DNA from: Arion vulgaris
Taxonomy: Eukaryota > Mollusca > Gastropoda > Stylommatophora > Arionidae
Direction: 5' to 3'
DNA length: 64,000 nt
Assembly (NCBI GenBank): GCA_020796225.1
Contig: CM036756.1
Coordinates: forward strand, 66,585,152-66,649,151
The notes under the pieces are model-generated. The model ran no database searches. It was not told the DNA's origin and was given only the letters and a program-made list of their open reading frames with translations. Position numbers and translations under genes: made by a program. Of the stretch, positions 10,616 through 21,679 are shown in pieces (position 1 is the first letter of the stretch; each line of letters begins with the position of its first letter).

Positions 10616-11195
10616 ACTTGGTTCATATCCCAAATGAGACGTTCTTTGAAGTGACACATTGTGTTTGGTAGTTCATCGACATGAAAGTTGTTTTAATCTG
10701 AACCAATTTCCCTGAGGGTAAAGAGAACTATGTTTGTTTTTATATACGATTTCTTGCCGAATGATTAAACATTTGTATATCCTTCCACTCTTGTGTAAAG
10801 ATAGATTCATCTACTTTTAGAAGGAAGCTGCTGTTAGATGAGAAATGAGAAGAAAATACACTCAGCTAGAACAGTCTGAGAAAAAGCTACTTTGTTATCG
10901 CTAGACGTCTTTGCAAAGCGAAATTCAAGATGGCTGACGAGTGTGTGTTTTGTTGACGTTAAGGCATCAGGTGTTGAACATGAACGCCATAAGGGGACGT
11001 TACATGCTGTGTTGTGTTAGTTTGTTCTAGAATCCAGGGATCTTGTCCCTGACAGATTCTATGAAATCTTGACATTTGACTTCGACGGAAGTTTGATAGT
11101 GGCGCCTCAGATTCTCAGATAAATTTTGCATGTTCGACAATGTCATTTTTGATAATGTTTTAAGAGGTAAATTTTGCATCCACTCTAGTTTATTA
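10616..11195. other. Unassigned spacer
   Basis: No gene or repeat match seen. Slightly more complex than its surroundings (AAGATGGCTGACGAGTG near 10930), but no open frame of note. Confidence 0.4.
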
Positions 11196-11680
11196 TTTGG
11201 AGCTCTTAACCCAACCGAAACAAAGATCAGAATACTAAGAGCATGTATATTCCCAGTGGCAACGTATGGGTGTGAAGCATGGACTTTTAATAAAACAGTG
11301 GAAAAACATATATGTGCTTTTAAATATAAGTGTTACAGAAGAGTCATTCGTATATCTTGGACAGAGAAGAGAACAAATAGATCTATCCAGAAAGAACTCA
11401 AAATCAAAGAAAACTGGCTGATGCTACAAATAAGAAAGAGAAAATTGAGATATTTTGGACATATAAAAAGACATGAAGGGCTGGAGAAGACCAACATGGA
11501 AGGAGGCGTACCGGCAAAGAGAAGAAGAGGAAGACCACGGAGAAGATGGATTCAGGATGTAACTGATGGTTTGAGCATGACGGCTGCAAACGCAGGGCAT
11601 CTGGCCTATGAGAGAGAGAAATTCCAGAGGACTGTTGTTGTGGCAAAGTTCTGCTCATGATTAGCTATTAGATGATAATG
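11196..11680 (+). mobile_element. LINE C-terminal relic, best copy of its family
   Basis: A continuous frame of 176 codons (11130-11660) carries, in order, TKIRILRACIFPVATYGCEA, WTFNKTVEKHICAFKYKCYR, RVIRISW, LMLQIRKRKLRYFGHIKRHE, then RRRGRPRRRWIQDVTDGLS and an acid-rich end. In LINEs this segment follows the RT palm and thumb and includes a basic C-terminal region thought to bind nucleic acid. The RT and endonuclease are missing, so it is a 5'-truncated copy. The frame is unbroken, so it may be relatively young. Related copies: 3800, 5255, 9795, 31190 and 58318. Confidence 0.85.
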
Positions 11681-11775
11681 AATTCAACCGAAGTAAAAAC
11701 CCTTTCCAAGAATTAACGTTGTAGACAAACCTGGGTACATTTTGTTTTCACTTTCTAAACTTATTCTTGTTTATA

Positions 11776-12051
11776 TCTTGCTTCATTCTTCTTCTTCCAA
11801 CGCTCCATATCGAGCAGTTGTTAACCACTCTTTGTGATTTGTATGTGATCTGAGCCTAAGAGCGATTGTAAGTTGTGCCAGTTATGCGCCTACAAGTAGG
11901 CCAGCACATCCGATTTCTGCGATGTTTTTATTTACTAGGGTAGCTTCCCTTGGCCCCTACCTCAGTCGCATCTTACGACATGCTTTGTAGGTCACAGTGG
12001 TACTATTCTCTGCTCCCTTGCGGGCCCGACAACACGTGCGCCTCTTGCTTC
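11776..12051 (-). mobile_element. SINE-B copy with 9-bp target duplication
   Basis: The element spans 11785-12042 on the minus strand, flanked by TCTTGCTTC at 11776-11784 and 12043-12051. Landmarks include CGCTCCATATCGAGCAGTTG, TTTGTATGTGATCTGAGCC, TATGCGCCTACAAGTAGGCC and TTTATTTACTAGGGTAGC. It is near full length, about 258 bp. Confidence 0.9.
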
Positions 12052-12540
12052 CTGAACATCATAGTTTATCTCAATACATACCATCAACTACTACAGTGGC
12101 CAAAAAATATATGTCAGTCATACCACCAGCCACAATATGGGATTTCCTCATAGATCTCTATGTTCTTTCTCTTTGTGCCTAACCTTACAAGTTTTACTCG
12201 TAGCTATAAAATAAATATATGTAAACAGCATATTGAATGATATATGCAACGTAATGTGATACCTTATTAAAAGGCAATAGGTGGACTTCAGAGATAAAAG
12301 AGGAGGTGAAAAACACTGTTTATGAAGCACACACAAAAATCCGCTCTATAGGCATTTTCTTGTTCTGACGATGCGAGGCAAAACAGGTTTAGAGAAAGAA
12401 AGAAGAAGAATGTGAGACCTATTGCAAACTACATAAACACGAACTCTTTGTGTGATACAAATTGTGATGTCACAAAGCAATCGTGGTCAGAACTTTGCAA
12501 GGTTCATGGTATGTAAAGAGTTAATATCAAGTTTACTGCT
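12052..12540. other. Unassigned spacer
   Basis: AT-rich, with only short open frames and no recognisable repeat. Confidence 0.4.
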
Positions 12541-12544
12541 ATCG

Positions 12545-12700
12545 TATCACATTCCTTCTGTTCGAGTAGTAACATTTCCCTTGCGGATTGCCGATTTCAT
12601 CACGGCCTGCTTGAAAAAGTCTCTGTCTCTAGCAAGTTCTCCTGCCTCCTCCAACCTCATGTTCAAGGCTTCTTTGATGTTCTAAAGCCACATTCGACTT
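12545..12700 (-). mobile_element. LINE C-terminal end
   Basis: Minus-strand translation reads NIKEALNMRLEEAGELARDR followed by DFFKQAVM, the familiar end of endonuclease-RT LINE proteins (helix with EEAGELARDR). A similar end lies at 25285-25400 (TLNMTLEEAGEHARA). Upstream coding is not recognisable. Confidence 0.75.
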
Positions 12701-12789
12701 GGCTGTTTGCTGCTTCGTACTCCAGGGACCATGATTTCTGTTACCGTTCTCTCAAAACAACTGTGACGTTTAACGTGGTCAAAATACTT

Positions 12790-12925
12790 TATCTCCCGGG
12801 AATGATGTTATTTTGGTTATTGGTTACTAAACTGACGTCATTGCACTCCGGGCAGACCCATAGGTGCTCAGTCTCCCCAACAGATATCGAAGAATATGCA
12901 AAATGATGCTTCAGTGGCTCGCTAG
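12790..12925. repeat. Dispersed repeat D1, copy 2
   Basis: GGTTATTGGTTACTAAACTG and ACTCCGGGCAGACCCATAGG match the copy at 4845-4910. The class is unknown. Confidence 0.6.
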
Positions 12926-13035
12926 TTAAACACACTCCTTACTCTGCCCATCAGTCATTCAGTTCTATTTGTACAACGGGTAACTCAAAACTGCTGGATC
13001 GATTCATCTATTTTAGTGTCCTCATCCAAAAGACA

Positions 13036-15362
13036 ATCATGAAGACACCGAAGAACATCTCCCGTATCCATGTTATTTATAAGACAAAAGTTGGAACAGA
13101 CAGTCATGAAGAGACCGAAGAACATCTCCCTTATCCATGTTATTTATAAGACAAAAGTTGGAACAGACAGTCGTGAAGAGACCGAAGAACATCTCCCTTA
13201 TCCATGTTATTTATAAGACAAAAGTTGGAACAGACAGTCGTGAAGAGACCGAAGAACATCTCCTTATCCATGTTATTTATAAGACAAAAGTTGGAACAGA
13301 CAGTCATGAAGACACCGAAGAACATCTCCTTATCCATGTTATTTATAAGACAAAAGTTGGAACAGACAGTCATGAAGAGACCGAAGAACATCTCCCTTAT
13401 CCATGTTATTTATAAGACAAAAGTTGGAACAGACAGTCGTGAAGAGACCGAAGAACATCTCCCTTATCCATGTTATTTATAAGACAAAAGTTGGAACAGA
13501 CAGTCGTTAAGACACCGAAGAATATCTCCCTTATCCATGTTATTTATAAGCCAAAAGTTGGAACAGACAGTCGTGAAGAGACCGAAGAACATCTCCCTTA
13601 TCCATGTTATTTATAAGACAAAAGTTGGAACAGACAGTCGTGAAGACACCGAAGAACATCTCCCTTATCCATGTTATTTATAAGCCAAAAGTTGGAACAG
13701 ACAGTCGTGAAGAGACCGAAGAACATCTCCCTTATCCATGTTATTTATAAGACAAAAGTTGGAACAGACAGTCATGAAGACACAGAAGAACATCTTCCTT
13801 ATCCATGTTATTTATAAGACAAAAGTTGGAACAGACAGTCATGAAGAGACCGAAGAACATCTCCCTTATCCATGTTATTTATAAGACAAAAGTTGGAACA
13901 GACAGTCATGAAGAGACCGAAGAACATCTCCCTTATCCATGTTATTTATAAGACAAAAGTTGGAACAGACAGTCATGAAGAGACCGAAGAACATCCCCCT
14001 TATCCATGTTATTTATAAGACAAAAGTTGGAACAGACAGTCATGAAGACACCGAAGAACATCTCCCTTATCCATGTTATTTATAAGACAAAAGTTGGAAC
14101 AGACAGTCATGAAGAGACCGAAGAACATCTCCCTTATCCATGTTATTTATAAGACAAAAGTTGGAACAGACAGTCATGAAGACACCGAAGAACATCTCCC
14201 TTATCCATGTTATTTATAAGACAAAAGTTGGAACAGACAGTCATGAAGAGACCGAAGAACATCTCCTTATCCATGTTATTTATAAGACAAAAGTTGGAAC
14301 AGACAGTCGTGAAGAGACCGAAGAACATCTCCCTTATCCATGTTATTTATAAGACAAAAGTTGGAACAGACAGTCGTGAAGACACCGAAGAATATCTCCC
14401 TTATCCATGTTATTTATAAGCCAAAAGTTGGAACAGACAGTCGTGAAGAGACCGAAGAACATCTCCTTATCCATGTTATTTATAAGACAAAAGTTGGAAC
14501 AGACAGTCGTGAAGACACCGAAGAACATCTCCCTTATCCATGTTATTTATAAGCCAAAAGTTGGAACAGACAGTCGTGAAGAGACCGAAGAACATCTCCC
14601 TTATCCATGTTATTTATAAGACAAAAGTTGGAACAGACAGTCATGAAGAGACCGAAGAACATCCCCCTTATCCATGTTATTTATAAGACAAAAGTTGGAA
14701 CAGACAGTCATGAAGACACCGAAGAACATCTCCCTTATCCATGTTATTTATAAGACAAAAGTTGGAACAGACAGTCATGAAGAGACCGAAGAACATCCCC
14801 CTTATCCATGTTATTTATAAGACAAAAGTTGGAACAGACAGTCATGAAGAGACCGAAGAACATCTCCTTATCCATGTTATTTATAAGACAAAAGTTGGAA
14901 CAGACAGTCATGAAGAGACCGAAGAACATCTCCTTATCCATGTTATTTATAAGACAAAAGTTGGAACAGACAGTCGTGAAGACACCGAAGAACATCCCCC
15001 TTATCCATGTTATTTATAAGACAAAAGTTGGAACAGACAGTCATGAAGAGACCGAAGAATATCTCCCTTATCCATGTTATTTATAAGACAAAAGTTGGAA
15101 CAGACAGTCATGAAGAGACCGAAGAACATCCCCCTTATCCATGTTATTTATAAGACAAAAGTTGGAACAGACAGTCATGAAGAGACCGAAGAATATCTCC
15201 CTTATCCATGTTATTTATAAGACAAAAGTTGGAACAGACAGTCATGAAGACACCGAAGAACATCCCCCTTATCCATGTTATTTATAAGACAAAAGTTGGA
15301 ACAGACAGTCATGAAGAGACCGAAGAATATCTCCCTTATCCATGTTATTTATAAGACAAAAC
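13036..15362. repeat. 67-bp minisatellite, about 35 copies
   Basis: The unit runs CTTATCCATGTTATTTATAA, GACAAAAGTTGGAACAGACA, GTCRTGAAGASACCGAAGAA, CATCTCC. Most copies are 67 bp; those with one fewer C before TTATCC are 66 bp. Recurrent variant sites (CAT/CGT, GAG/GAC, AAC/AAT, CTCCC/CCCCC, GAC/GCC) let copies be told apart and reveal higher-order duplication. Open frames on both strands arise only where the 66- and 67-bp units fall in register. Confidence 0.97.
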
Positions 15363-15990
15363 TTGAAAGAAGAAAGAGAATAAGTTAAGCATAGAAGTAA
15401 AATATATATCTTACTTTGATAACGTCAGTCGCTAAATGGACAAGCGGTGTACGAATGTTTATTTGTTAACAGTAACATTAAAGAATAATAAATATTGTTA
15501 TTTTTTATTAGCAGCATCTAGAGTAGAGCATAGTAGTCGGATAAATGTTGAACTTATCAGTCTGTGTTTATAAACAACAGCTCAAACATCGTGGACATGA
15601 GCATGGTTATCAAGACGTCTCTGATAAAACAGAATCGGCTGCATCTTGTTTTCTTACCGTTCGGCTCATTCTCTTTTCTCAGGGTATACAAATCTCAAGC
15701 TGATATCTTTTCGATTGAATGTCGAAAATTCTTTCGACAAACTTGAAGTTTTACATCGAAAACTGGAGGAAATATTTGACTAGAGAAAGTGAAGAAGAAA
15801 TAGGAGTGGTGAGCAAGGAAGGGAGAGAGCTCATCAAATGGAGAGATTTGTGCCAGGATGAATCTCGGCAGTAACCCCATCGTCTGTATGAGGCTATCTG
15901 AGGATGCATCTCAGAGTGTCACGTTACCGGTAGACCAGTTTTGTTTATTGATGGTACTCCCATGTTTCTGGGGGTCATGTTCTGTCAGAC
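15363..15990. other. Unassigned spacer
   Basis: No assignable feature. Short open frames on both strands around 15560-15880 lack domains. Confidence 0.4.
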
Positions 15991-16225
15991 GTGATCAGCA
16001 ATTTTCTCTGTTTTTTTTTCTTTCAAATTCTTTTCACTAATCCTAATCTTTCCTCACATCGTCACGATAAGAAGAGATTTCTAGAACGAGCTTTTGGGTG
16101 CACTTCATAAATAATGTTTTTCACTGTCTGTTATTTTTGGTGCGGTCATTTGCTTTGTATCCCTTGTATCGGAGTAGCATTGCTCTTTGTGGCGCACTGC
16201 CTGGTGGTAATCTGTTTATGTGGCA
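15991..16225 (-). mobile_element. LINE 3' relic
   Basis: Collinear with bases 1-215 (AGAAGAGATTTCTAGAACG, CTTTGTATCCCTTGTATCGG, AGCATTGCTCTTTG, GTAATCTGTTTATGTGGC). It represents the 3' coding end of the same LINE family on the minus strand. Heavily decayed. Confidence 0.7.
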
Positions 16226-16439
16226 TCATCATCATCATCATCAGGTGCCGTGCCAGCTGGCGTAGGCGATCATGGATCTCCACAAATCTCTGTCGTTGGT
16301 GTTTGTTATCAACTCAGATGTTGACGCTCTACCGTGCCATGAAGTCAGGCTATCCAAAATTTTTCTCTCTGTCTTCCTCTGTCTCGTCTACCCTCGATTT
16401 TACTGGTTGTCACAATGTGCTATAAACCTCTCCTCCTAA

Positions 16440-16740
16440 TCACATCAGTTCGAAATCATTCTTTTTTGCATATTTGGTATGTCGTTCCTTTCGGGTTGTA
16501 CTAATATCGACACCAATCTCTCTCAACCTGATAAGCGACTGGAATTCATAAGCCTGAAACTCCTCCATTCGGAAAGACTCTCTTAATAAGTTAAGAATGT
16601 CATTTCGGTCCATTGCACCTCCCTCTATTATAGCTATGCCAACCAATCTATCAGTTCGTTCATTACCACTGACTCCTGCGTAGACAAGGACAAAGCTGAA
16701 GGTGAGTTCTCTGATCCCTATCTCACTCATCTGATGAGGC
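16440..16740 (-). mobile_element. RNase H-type LINE 3' relic
   Basis: A 96-codon minus-strand frame reads VYAGVSGNERTDRLVGIAII, then GAMDRNDILNLLRESF and RKERHTKYAKK. The first part is the fourth RNase H catalytic block (GNERxDRL, with Asp kept) and the rest is the C-terminal extension also seen in the plus-strand copy at 53250-53600. The earlier catalytic residues are truncated away. Same family as 2640-3360. Confidence 0.85.
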
Positions 16741-16779
16741 GTGACACATTCTGAATAAAATCTGGTTTGAAACTACAGT

Positions 16780-17060
16780 TTACGTTTTGCAGTAGCAGTA
16801 GTTAATATAATAATTCCTTTGGTACCGTTTTATGTTACATAGGGACTGCAAGCAATTTTTCCATACCACTATATCCTGGGCAACTTGGAACTGAGACCGA
16901 TATTTCTTGCCTCTCTCAGCAAAGTTCGTTTCATTATCCCGTTGGGACGTCCTTTCTTTGTTGAACCTTTTGCATCCCACTTCAATGCCTGTATCGATAT
17001 TCTTTGATAATTTATTCTCAACTGTGTCCAACATATCTCCATCTTTTCCTTCTTATAACA
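16780..17060 (-). mobile_element. LINE C-terminal relic (RKRRWRYVGH family)
   Basis: The minus strand includes NFAERGKKYRSQFQ and a 3' end next to TTTATGTTACATAGGGACTG. Copies at 25575-25940 and 39710-40310 carry the same end, in the order IRKRRWRYVGHT, FKKER, NFAERG, then TATGTAACGTATAACGGTAC and an ATT-rich tail. Confidence 0.75.
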
Positions 17061-17285
17061 GTTGTCACTAGTGTTTGACCAGCCATTTCTCTGATTTCAT
17101 CACTTCTCCTGAATGCGTTTCATTTTTTTTTCATTATTTTTCGCAATCTATTTTTAAATGCATTCAACTAGCTTTCTATATCTTTAGTCCTTTTCCAACT
17201 CTCGCTCGCTTATGTTAGGATTGATACAACATTTGAACAGTAGCAGTAGTTGCTATTTTATTATTTGTAGTATTAGTAAAAGTAA
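17061..17285. other. Unassigned spacer
   Basis: Nothing recognisable. The minus-strand frame of the LINE relic may fade into this stretch. Confidence 0.3.
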
Positions 17286-17287
17286 CA

Positions 17288-17535
17288 GCTTCAAATGGTG
17301 TCTGTGGCGTAAGAGATAGTGACTCAGTCTATTAACTCCGACGTTCTGAGTTCGAATCACGCTGCGGACAGTTTGATTGCTAATTGTTTCGCGTGGATTT
17401 TTACAAAAGCACGATGGCACCACCCGTTCAGAAAGCAATGGCAAACTACTGAACGTAATAATGCCTATAAAATCACAAACAGCGGTAAAAAGCTGGGTTG
17501 ATTAGCAAAACCTGTAAGGGATATGCAATTAACCT
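17288..17535 (+). mobile_element. tRNA-derived SINE (family T3), copy 1
   Basis: B-box GAGTTCGAATC at 17348-17358, with an upstream tRNA-like 5' part (GGCGTAAGAGATAGTGACTC). The body (CGTGGATTTTTACAAAAGCA, GATGGCACCACCCGTT, CAAACTACTGAACGTAATAA) and the end (GGATATGCAATTAAC) match 33795-34045 closely. Confidence 0.85.
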
Positions 17536-17549
17536 TTAGCAACTTCCAT

Positions 17550-17720
17550 AGTAGTACTAGTAGCAGAGCAGTAGAGCAGTAGTATCTAGTAACAGATCAT
17601 GCAGTAGCAGTAGCAGATCAGAGCAGTAGTAGTAATAGTAGCAGTAGAAGTAGCAGTAGTAGTAGTTGTAGAAAAAGTAGCTGAAGAAGATTTGTAATAG
17701 TAGTAACGGTAGTATCGTAG
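17550..17720. repeat. (AGT)n trinucleotide tract
   Basis: Imperfect AGT/AGC triplets (GTAGTAGTAATAGTAGCAGT). The minus-strand open frames here are low complexity. Confidence 0.9.
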
Positions 17721-17805
17721 TCTTCTCTCTTCTTCGCGTTCGTTCTTTGGTGCGACCAATTTGATCATTCTTATTGTGATATATAATTGATCTTGACAAG
17801 ACGAC
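17721..17805 (-). mobile_element. 5'-truncated SINE-A relic
   Basis: TCTTCTTCGCGTTCGTTCTT followed by a CCAATTTGATCATTC stretch is the inverse of the SINE-A 3' end. Only about 80 bp survive. Confidence 0.6.
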
Positions 17806-17829
17806 TAACATTGAACCCTCCTGTTGAAA

Positions 17830-19785
17830 TTAGACCCTACTTGTGTATGTTAGCCTACTTGTGTATGTTAGGCTCCTACTTGTGATGTTAGCCTACTTGG
17901 TATGTTAGGCCCTACTTGTGTATGTTAGGCCCCTACTTGTGTATGTTAGGCCCTACTTGTGTATGTTAGGCCCTACTTGTGTATGTTATCCCCTACTTTG
18001 TGTATGTTAGGCCCCTACTTGTGTATGTTAGGGCCCTACTTGTGTATGTTAGGCCCCTACTTGTGTATGTTAGGTCCCTACTTGTGTATGTTAGGTCCCT
18101 ACTTGTGTATGTTAGTCCCCTACTTGTGTATGTTAGGCCCCTACCTGTGTATGTTAGGCCCCTACTTGTGTATGTTAGGCCCCTATTTGTGTATGTTAGG
18201 CCCCTACTTGTGTATGTTAGTCCCCTATTTGTGTATGTTAGGCCCCTACCTGTGTATGTTAGTCCCCTACTTGTGTATGTTAGGCCCTACTGTGTGTATG
18301 TTAGTCCCCTACTTTTTGGTATGTTAGGCCCCTACTTGTGTATGTTAGGCCCCTACTTGTGTATGTTAGTCCCCTACTTGTGTATGTTAGGCCCCTACTT
18401 GTGTATGTTAGTCCCCTACTTGTGTATGTTAGGCCCCTACTTGTGTATGTTAGTCCCCTACTTGTGTATGTTAGTCCCCTACTTGTGTATGTTAGGGCCC
18501 TACTTGTGTATGTTAGGCCCCTACTTGTGTATGTTAGGCCCCTATTTGTGTATGTTAGGCCCCTACCTGTGTATGTTAGTCCCCTACTTGTGTATGTTAG
18601 GCCCCTACTTGTGTATGTTAGTCCCCTACTTGTGTATGTTAGGCCCCTATTTGTATGTTAGCCATGAGTTAGGCCCCTACTTGTGTATGTTAGTCCCCTA
18701 CTTGTGTATGTTAGTCCCCTACTTGTGTATGTTAGGCCCCTACTTGTGTATGTTAGTTCCCTACTTGTGTATGTTAGGCCCCTACTTGTGTATGTTAGGG
18801 CCCTACTTGTGTATGTTAGGCCCCTACTTGTGTATGTTAGGCCCCTTATTTGTGTATGTTAGGCCCCTACTGTGTATGTGCCATGTGTATGTAGCCCCTA
18901 CTTGTGTATGTTAGGCCCCTACTTGTGTATGTGCTTGTTATGTTCCCTACTTGTGTATGTTAGGCCCCTACTTGTGTATGTTAGGCCCCTACTTGTGTAG
19001 CTATGTTAGTCCCCTACTTTGTGCTATGTGTAGTTACCTCACTTGTGTATGTTAGGCCCCTACTTGTGTATGTTAGTTCCCTACTTGTGTATGTTAGGCC
19101 CTACTTGTGTATGTTGTATGATGTTAGCCCTACTTGTGTATGTTAGGTCCCTACTTGTGTATGTTAGGCCCCTACTTGTGTATGTTAGGTCCCTACTTGT
19201 GTATGTTAGGCCCCTACTTGTGTATGTTAGGCCCTACTTGTGTATGTTAGGCCCTACTTGTGTATGTTAGGCCCTACTTGTGTATGTTAGGTCCCTACTT
19301 TGTGCTATGATGTTAGGCCCCTACTTGTGTATGTAGGTGCCCTACTTGTGTATGTTAGGCCCCTATTTGTGTATGTTAGGCCCCTACTTGTGTATGTTAG
19401 GTCCCTACTTGTGTATGTTAGGTCCCTACTTGTGTATGTTAGTCCCCTACTTGTGTATGTTAGGTCCCTACTTGTGTATGTTAGGTCCCTACTTGTGTAT
19501 GTTAGGTCCCTACTTGTGTATGTTAGTCCCCTACTTGTGTATGTTAGGCCCCTACTTGTGTATGTTAGGTCCCTACTTGTGTATGTTAGGTCCCTACTTG
19601 TGTATGTTAGTCCCCTACTTGTGTATGTTAGTCCCCTACTTGTGTATGTTAGTCCCCTACTTGTGTATGTTAGTCCCCTACTTGTGTATGTTAGTCCCCT
19701 ACTTGTGTATGTTAGGGCCCTACTTGTGTATGTTAGGCCCCTACTTGTGTATGTTAGGCCCCTACTTGTGTATGGTACACGTGTA
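17830..19785. repeat. 21-bp minisatellite, about 93 copies
   Basis: Unit TTGTGTATGTTAGGCCCCTAC, 21 bp, with variants at the four bases after TTAG (GCCC, GTCC, TCCC, GGCC). Because 21 is a multiple of three, heptapeptide frames run through all three plus-strand frames (CMLGPYL, VYVRPLL). The outer parts are regular; 18640-19330 contains many odd deletions and joins. Confidence 0.97.
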
Positions 19786-19859
19786 GTTCAGGGCTTTCAT
19801 TTTCCTTCTACAGGACATGTTTTTAGTATGTCACGCCTCACACTTTCCCTTAGTGTGTA

Positions 19860-20294
19860 CATGTTCACTTTAATGATTCGTTTAACGTCGTATATTTGGA
19901 CTTGGATCTACGCCAAAGAGCCTTTTGTACTGCAATCTTTGCTGACTGAGTGCTGGGTTCCTTTTTCATCGTGCGATAAACACTCTTTAATGATCTTTCA
20001 ACGCCGTATTTTTTTTTGCTTGGGTCTACGCCAAAGAGCCTTTTGTACTGCAGTCTTTGCTGACTGAGTGCGGCGTTCCTTTTTCATCGTGCGATAAACA
20101 CTCTTAAATGATCTTTCAACACCGTATTTTTTTTTGCTTGGGTCTACGCCAAAGAGCATTTACTACTTTTCAAATGACTAGGTGAGGTTGTTCCGGAAAA
20201 GGAACTTTTACATTCCTTCTAGGACTGGTCTTTGGAACGATCACTTGCTGGCCGCTTCGTGTATTCATTGCTCTTTAACGATCATTTTTTGTTG
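19860..20294. repeat. Degenerate tandem repeat, about 128 bp, left of mariner
   Basis: GTCTACGCCAAAGAGCCTTT, TGCAATCTTTGCTGACTGAG and TTTTTCATCGTGCGATAAAC occur at about 19908, 20030 and (partly) 20145. A second element, TGAGGTTGTTCCGGAAAAGG, recurs beyond the mariner at about 21324 and 21548, so the mariner inserted into this repeated region. Confidence 0.7.
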
Positions 20295-21261
20295 TACGAG
20301 GGTGCATTGAAAAGTAATGCCTCCAAGTTCATAACTTTGTTAATATACATAATTTACAAATGAAACATACATTTTCAGAAAGCTTGAGATGTCCACTACA
20401 CAATAGAGTCATTATTTTTCGACATAGTCACCTCCACGTTCCACACACACACGCCAACGTCGAACTAGTTGTTGCATCCCGTCGAAGAAAAAATCTGATG
20501 ACATTAGGCGTGTCAGGAACACCTGATGCGATATGAACGAGAAGGCGATGACTTTATCTGCCGAATTGTCACTGGCGATGAGTCATGGGTGCATCATTAC
20601 GACCCTGAAAACAAGCGCCAGTCTATGGAATACAGGCACAAAAACTCACCCACCCCAAAAATTCAAAGCTGTCGCGTCAGCAGGAAAAGTTTTGATGACC
20701 ATTTTTGGGACTGCCAGGGCGTAATCCACACATAATTTTTGGAACGCGGCAATACTGTCAATTCTGATCGGTATGTGGAAACGATGAAGAAACTACGGGC
20801 AAGACTGCTACGTGTTCGTCCTGGAAAACACGCAGTCCTTCAACATGACAATGCTCGTCCACACACCAGTAGACAAACAGCGGCAGCATTAGAGCGTCTC
20901 AATTTTGACGACATTTTAGCGCACCCACCATATAGCCCTGATTTGGCACCTTGTGACTTTTCCTGTTCCCAAAGCTCAAGGAACATCTCAAGGGAAACAG
21001 ATATGCTTCTGACGAGGATGTGGCAACAGATGTGCGTACCTGACTTCGTGAAAAATCATCAGATTTTTTTCTTCAACGGCATGCAACAACTAGTTCGACG
21101 TTGGCGTGTGTGTGGAACGTGGAGGTGACTATGTCGAAAAATAATGACTCTATTGTGTAGTGGACATCTCAAGCTTTCTGAAAATGTATGTTTCATTTGT
21201 AAATTATGTATATTAACAAAGTTATGGACTTGGAGGCATTACTTTTCAATGCGCCCTCGTA
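20295..21261 (+). mobile_element. Mariner relic with long inverted arms
   Basis: The element spans 20297-21259 with a TA dinucleotide at each edge. Termini start CGAGGGTGCATTGAAAAGTA. The outer 221 bp at the left (20297-20517) are an inverted copy of the right end (21039-21259), far longer than ordinary mariner terminal repeats. In the right end these bases encode the transposase C-terminus (FFFNGMQQLVRRWRVC), so the left arm replaces the 5' coding region. Total length is about 963 bp, compared with about 1.3 kb for intact mariners. Confidence 0.9.
20526..21128 (+). pseudogene. Mariner transposase, C-terminal two-thirds, broken
   Basis: Mariner-type DDE transposase remains on the plus strand. 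CRIVTGDESWVHHYDPE holds the first catalytic Asp, VLQHDNARPHTSRQ the second, and HPPYSPDLAPCDF the third. I count 35 residues between the second and third Asp; the usual mariner spacing is 34, so one residue appears inserted near NFDDILAH. The N-terminal DNA-binding helix-turn-helix region is absent, replaced by the inverted arm. There is an in-frame stop at 20733-20735 and frameshifts near 20650-20700 and just after CDF. The protein cannot be made. Confidence 0.9.
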
Positions 21262-21600
21262 TATCTGGACTTTATTATCTACGCTTAAGAGTATGTCTAC
21301 ACTGTGCACCATTTCTGACTATGTGAGGTCGTTCCGGATAAGGAACACTTCTCAGTCATTTGGGGCACATAAGCTTGTCACGCGCTCGATCAATTTTGGG
21401 TTGTATTATTGGCCTTTCGTATGATCTGAGCCTGGGACGGCATCTTACTCGTGTAACACAACGTGAAAAGTGTTGGCCTTCGCCAATTTTTTTTGTATTT
21501 GGACGACCTGTCAAACTTTTACAATGTCGGCCTCACTTTTCTAGCCACGTTGAGTTCATTCCGGAGTAGGAACATTCTCAGATTATCGTAGTAAACAGAG
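21262..21600. repeat. Degenerate repeat right of mariner
   Basis: Continues the repeated region at 19860-20294: ATATCTGGACTTTATTATCTACGC resembles the left-side TATTTGGACTTGGATCTACG, and TCCGGATAAGGAAC / TCCGGAGTAGGAAC recur. No gene. Confidence 0.55.
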
Positions 21601-21679
21601 AAGAATATAATATGAAGTGCTCTTTCCTGGAACTCGCAGATATAGCGAATGAGAGCGAGGACTACACACACACCACACG

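Noticed and set aside
13036..15362. CRISPR-like direct repeats
   Set aside because: There are no unique spacers; the whole 67-bp unit is repeated head to tail, and the context is a eukaryotic genome.
17830..19785. Telomere-like repeat because of TTAGG within each unit
   Set aside because: The unit is 21 bp with a single TTAGG per unit, not a tandem TTAGG or TTAGGG run.
17959..19786. Open frames of up to 311 codons with heptapeptide repeats
   Set aside because: By-product of the 21-bp minisatellite period. All three plus frames are open in the same way.
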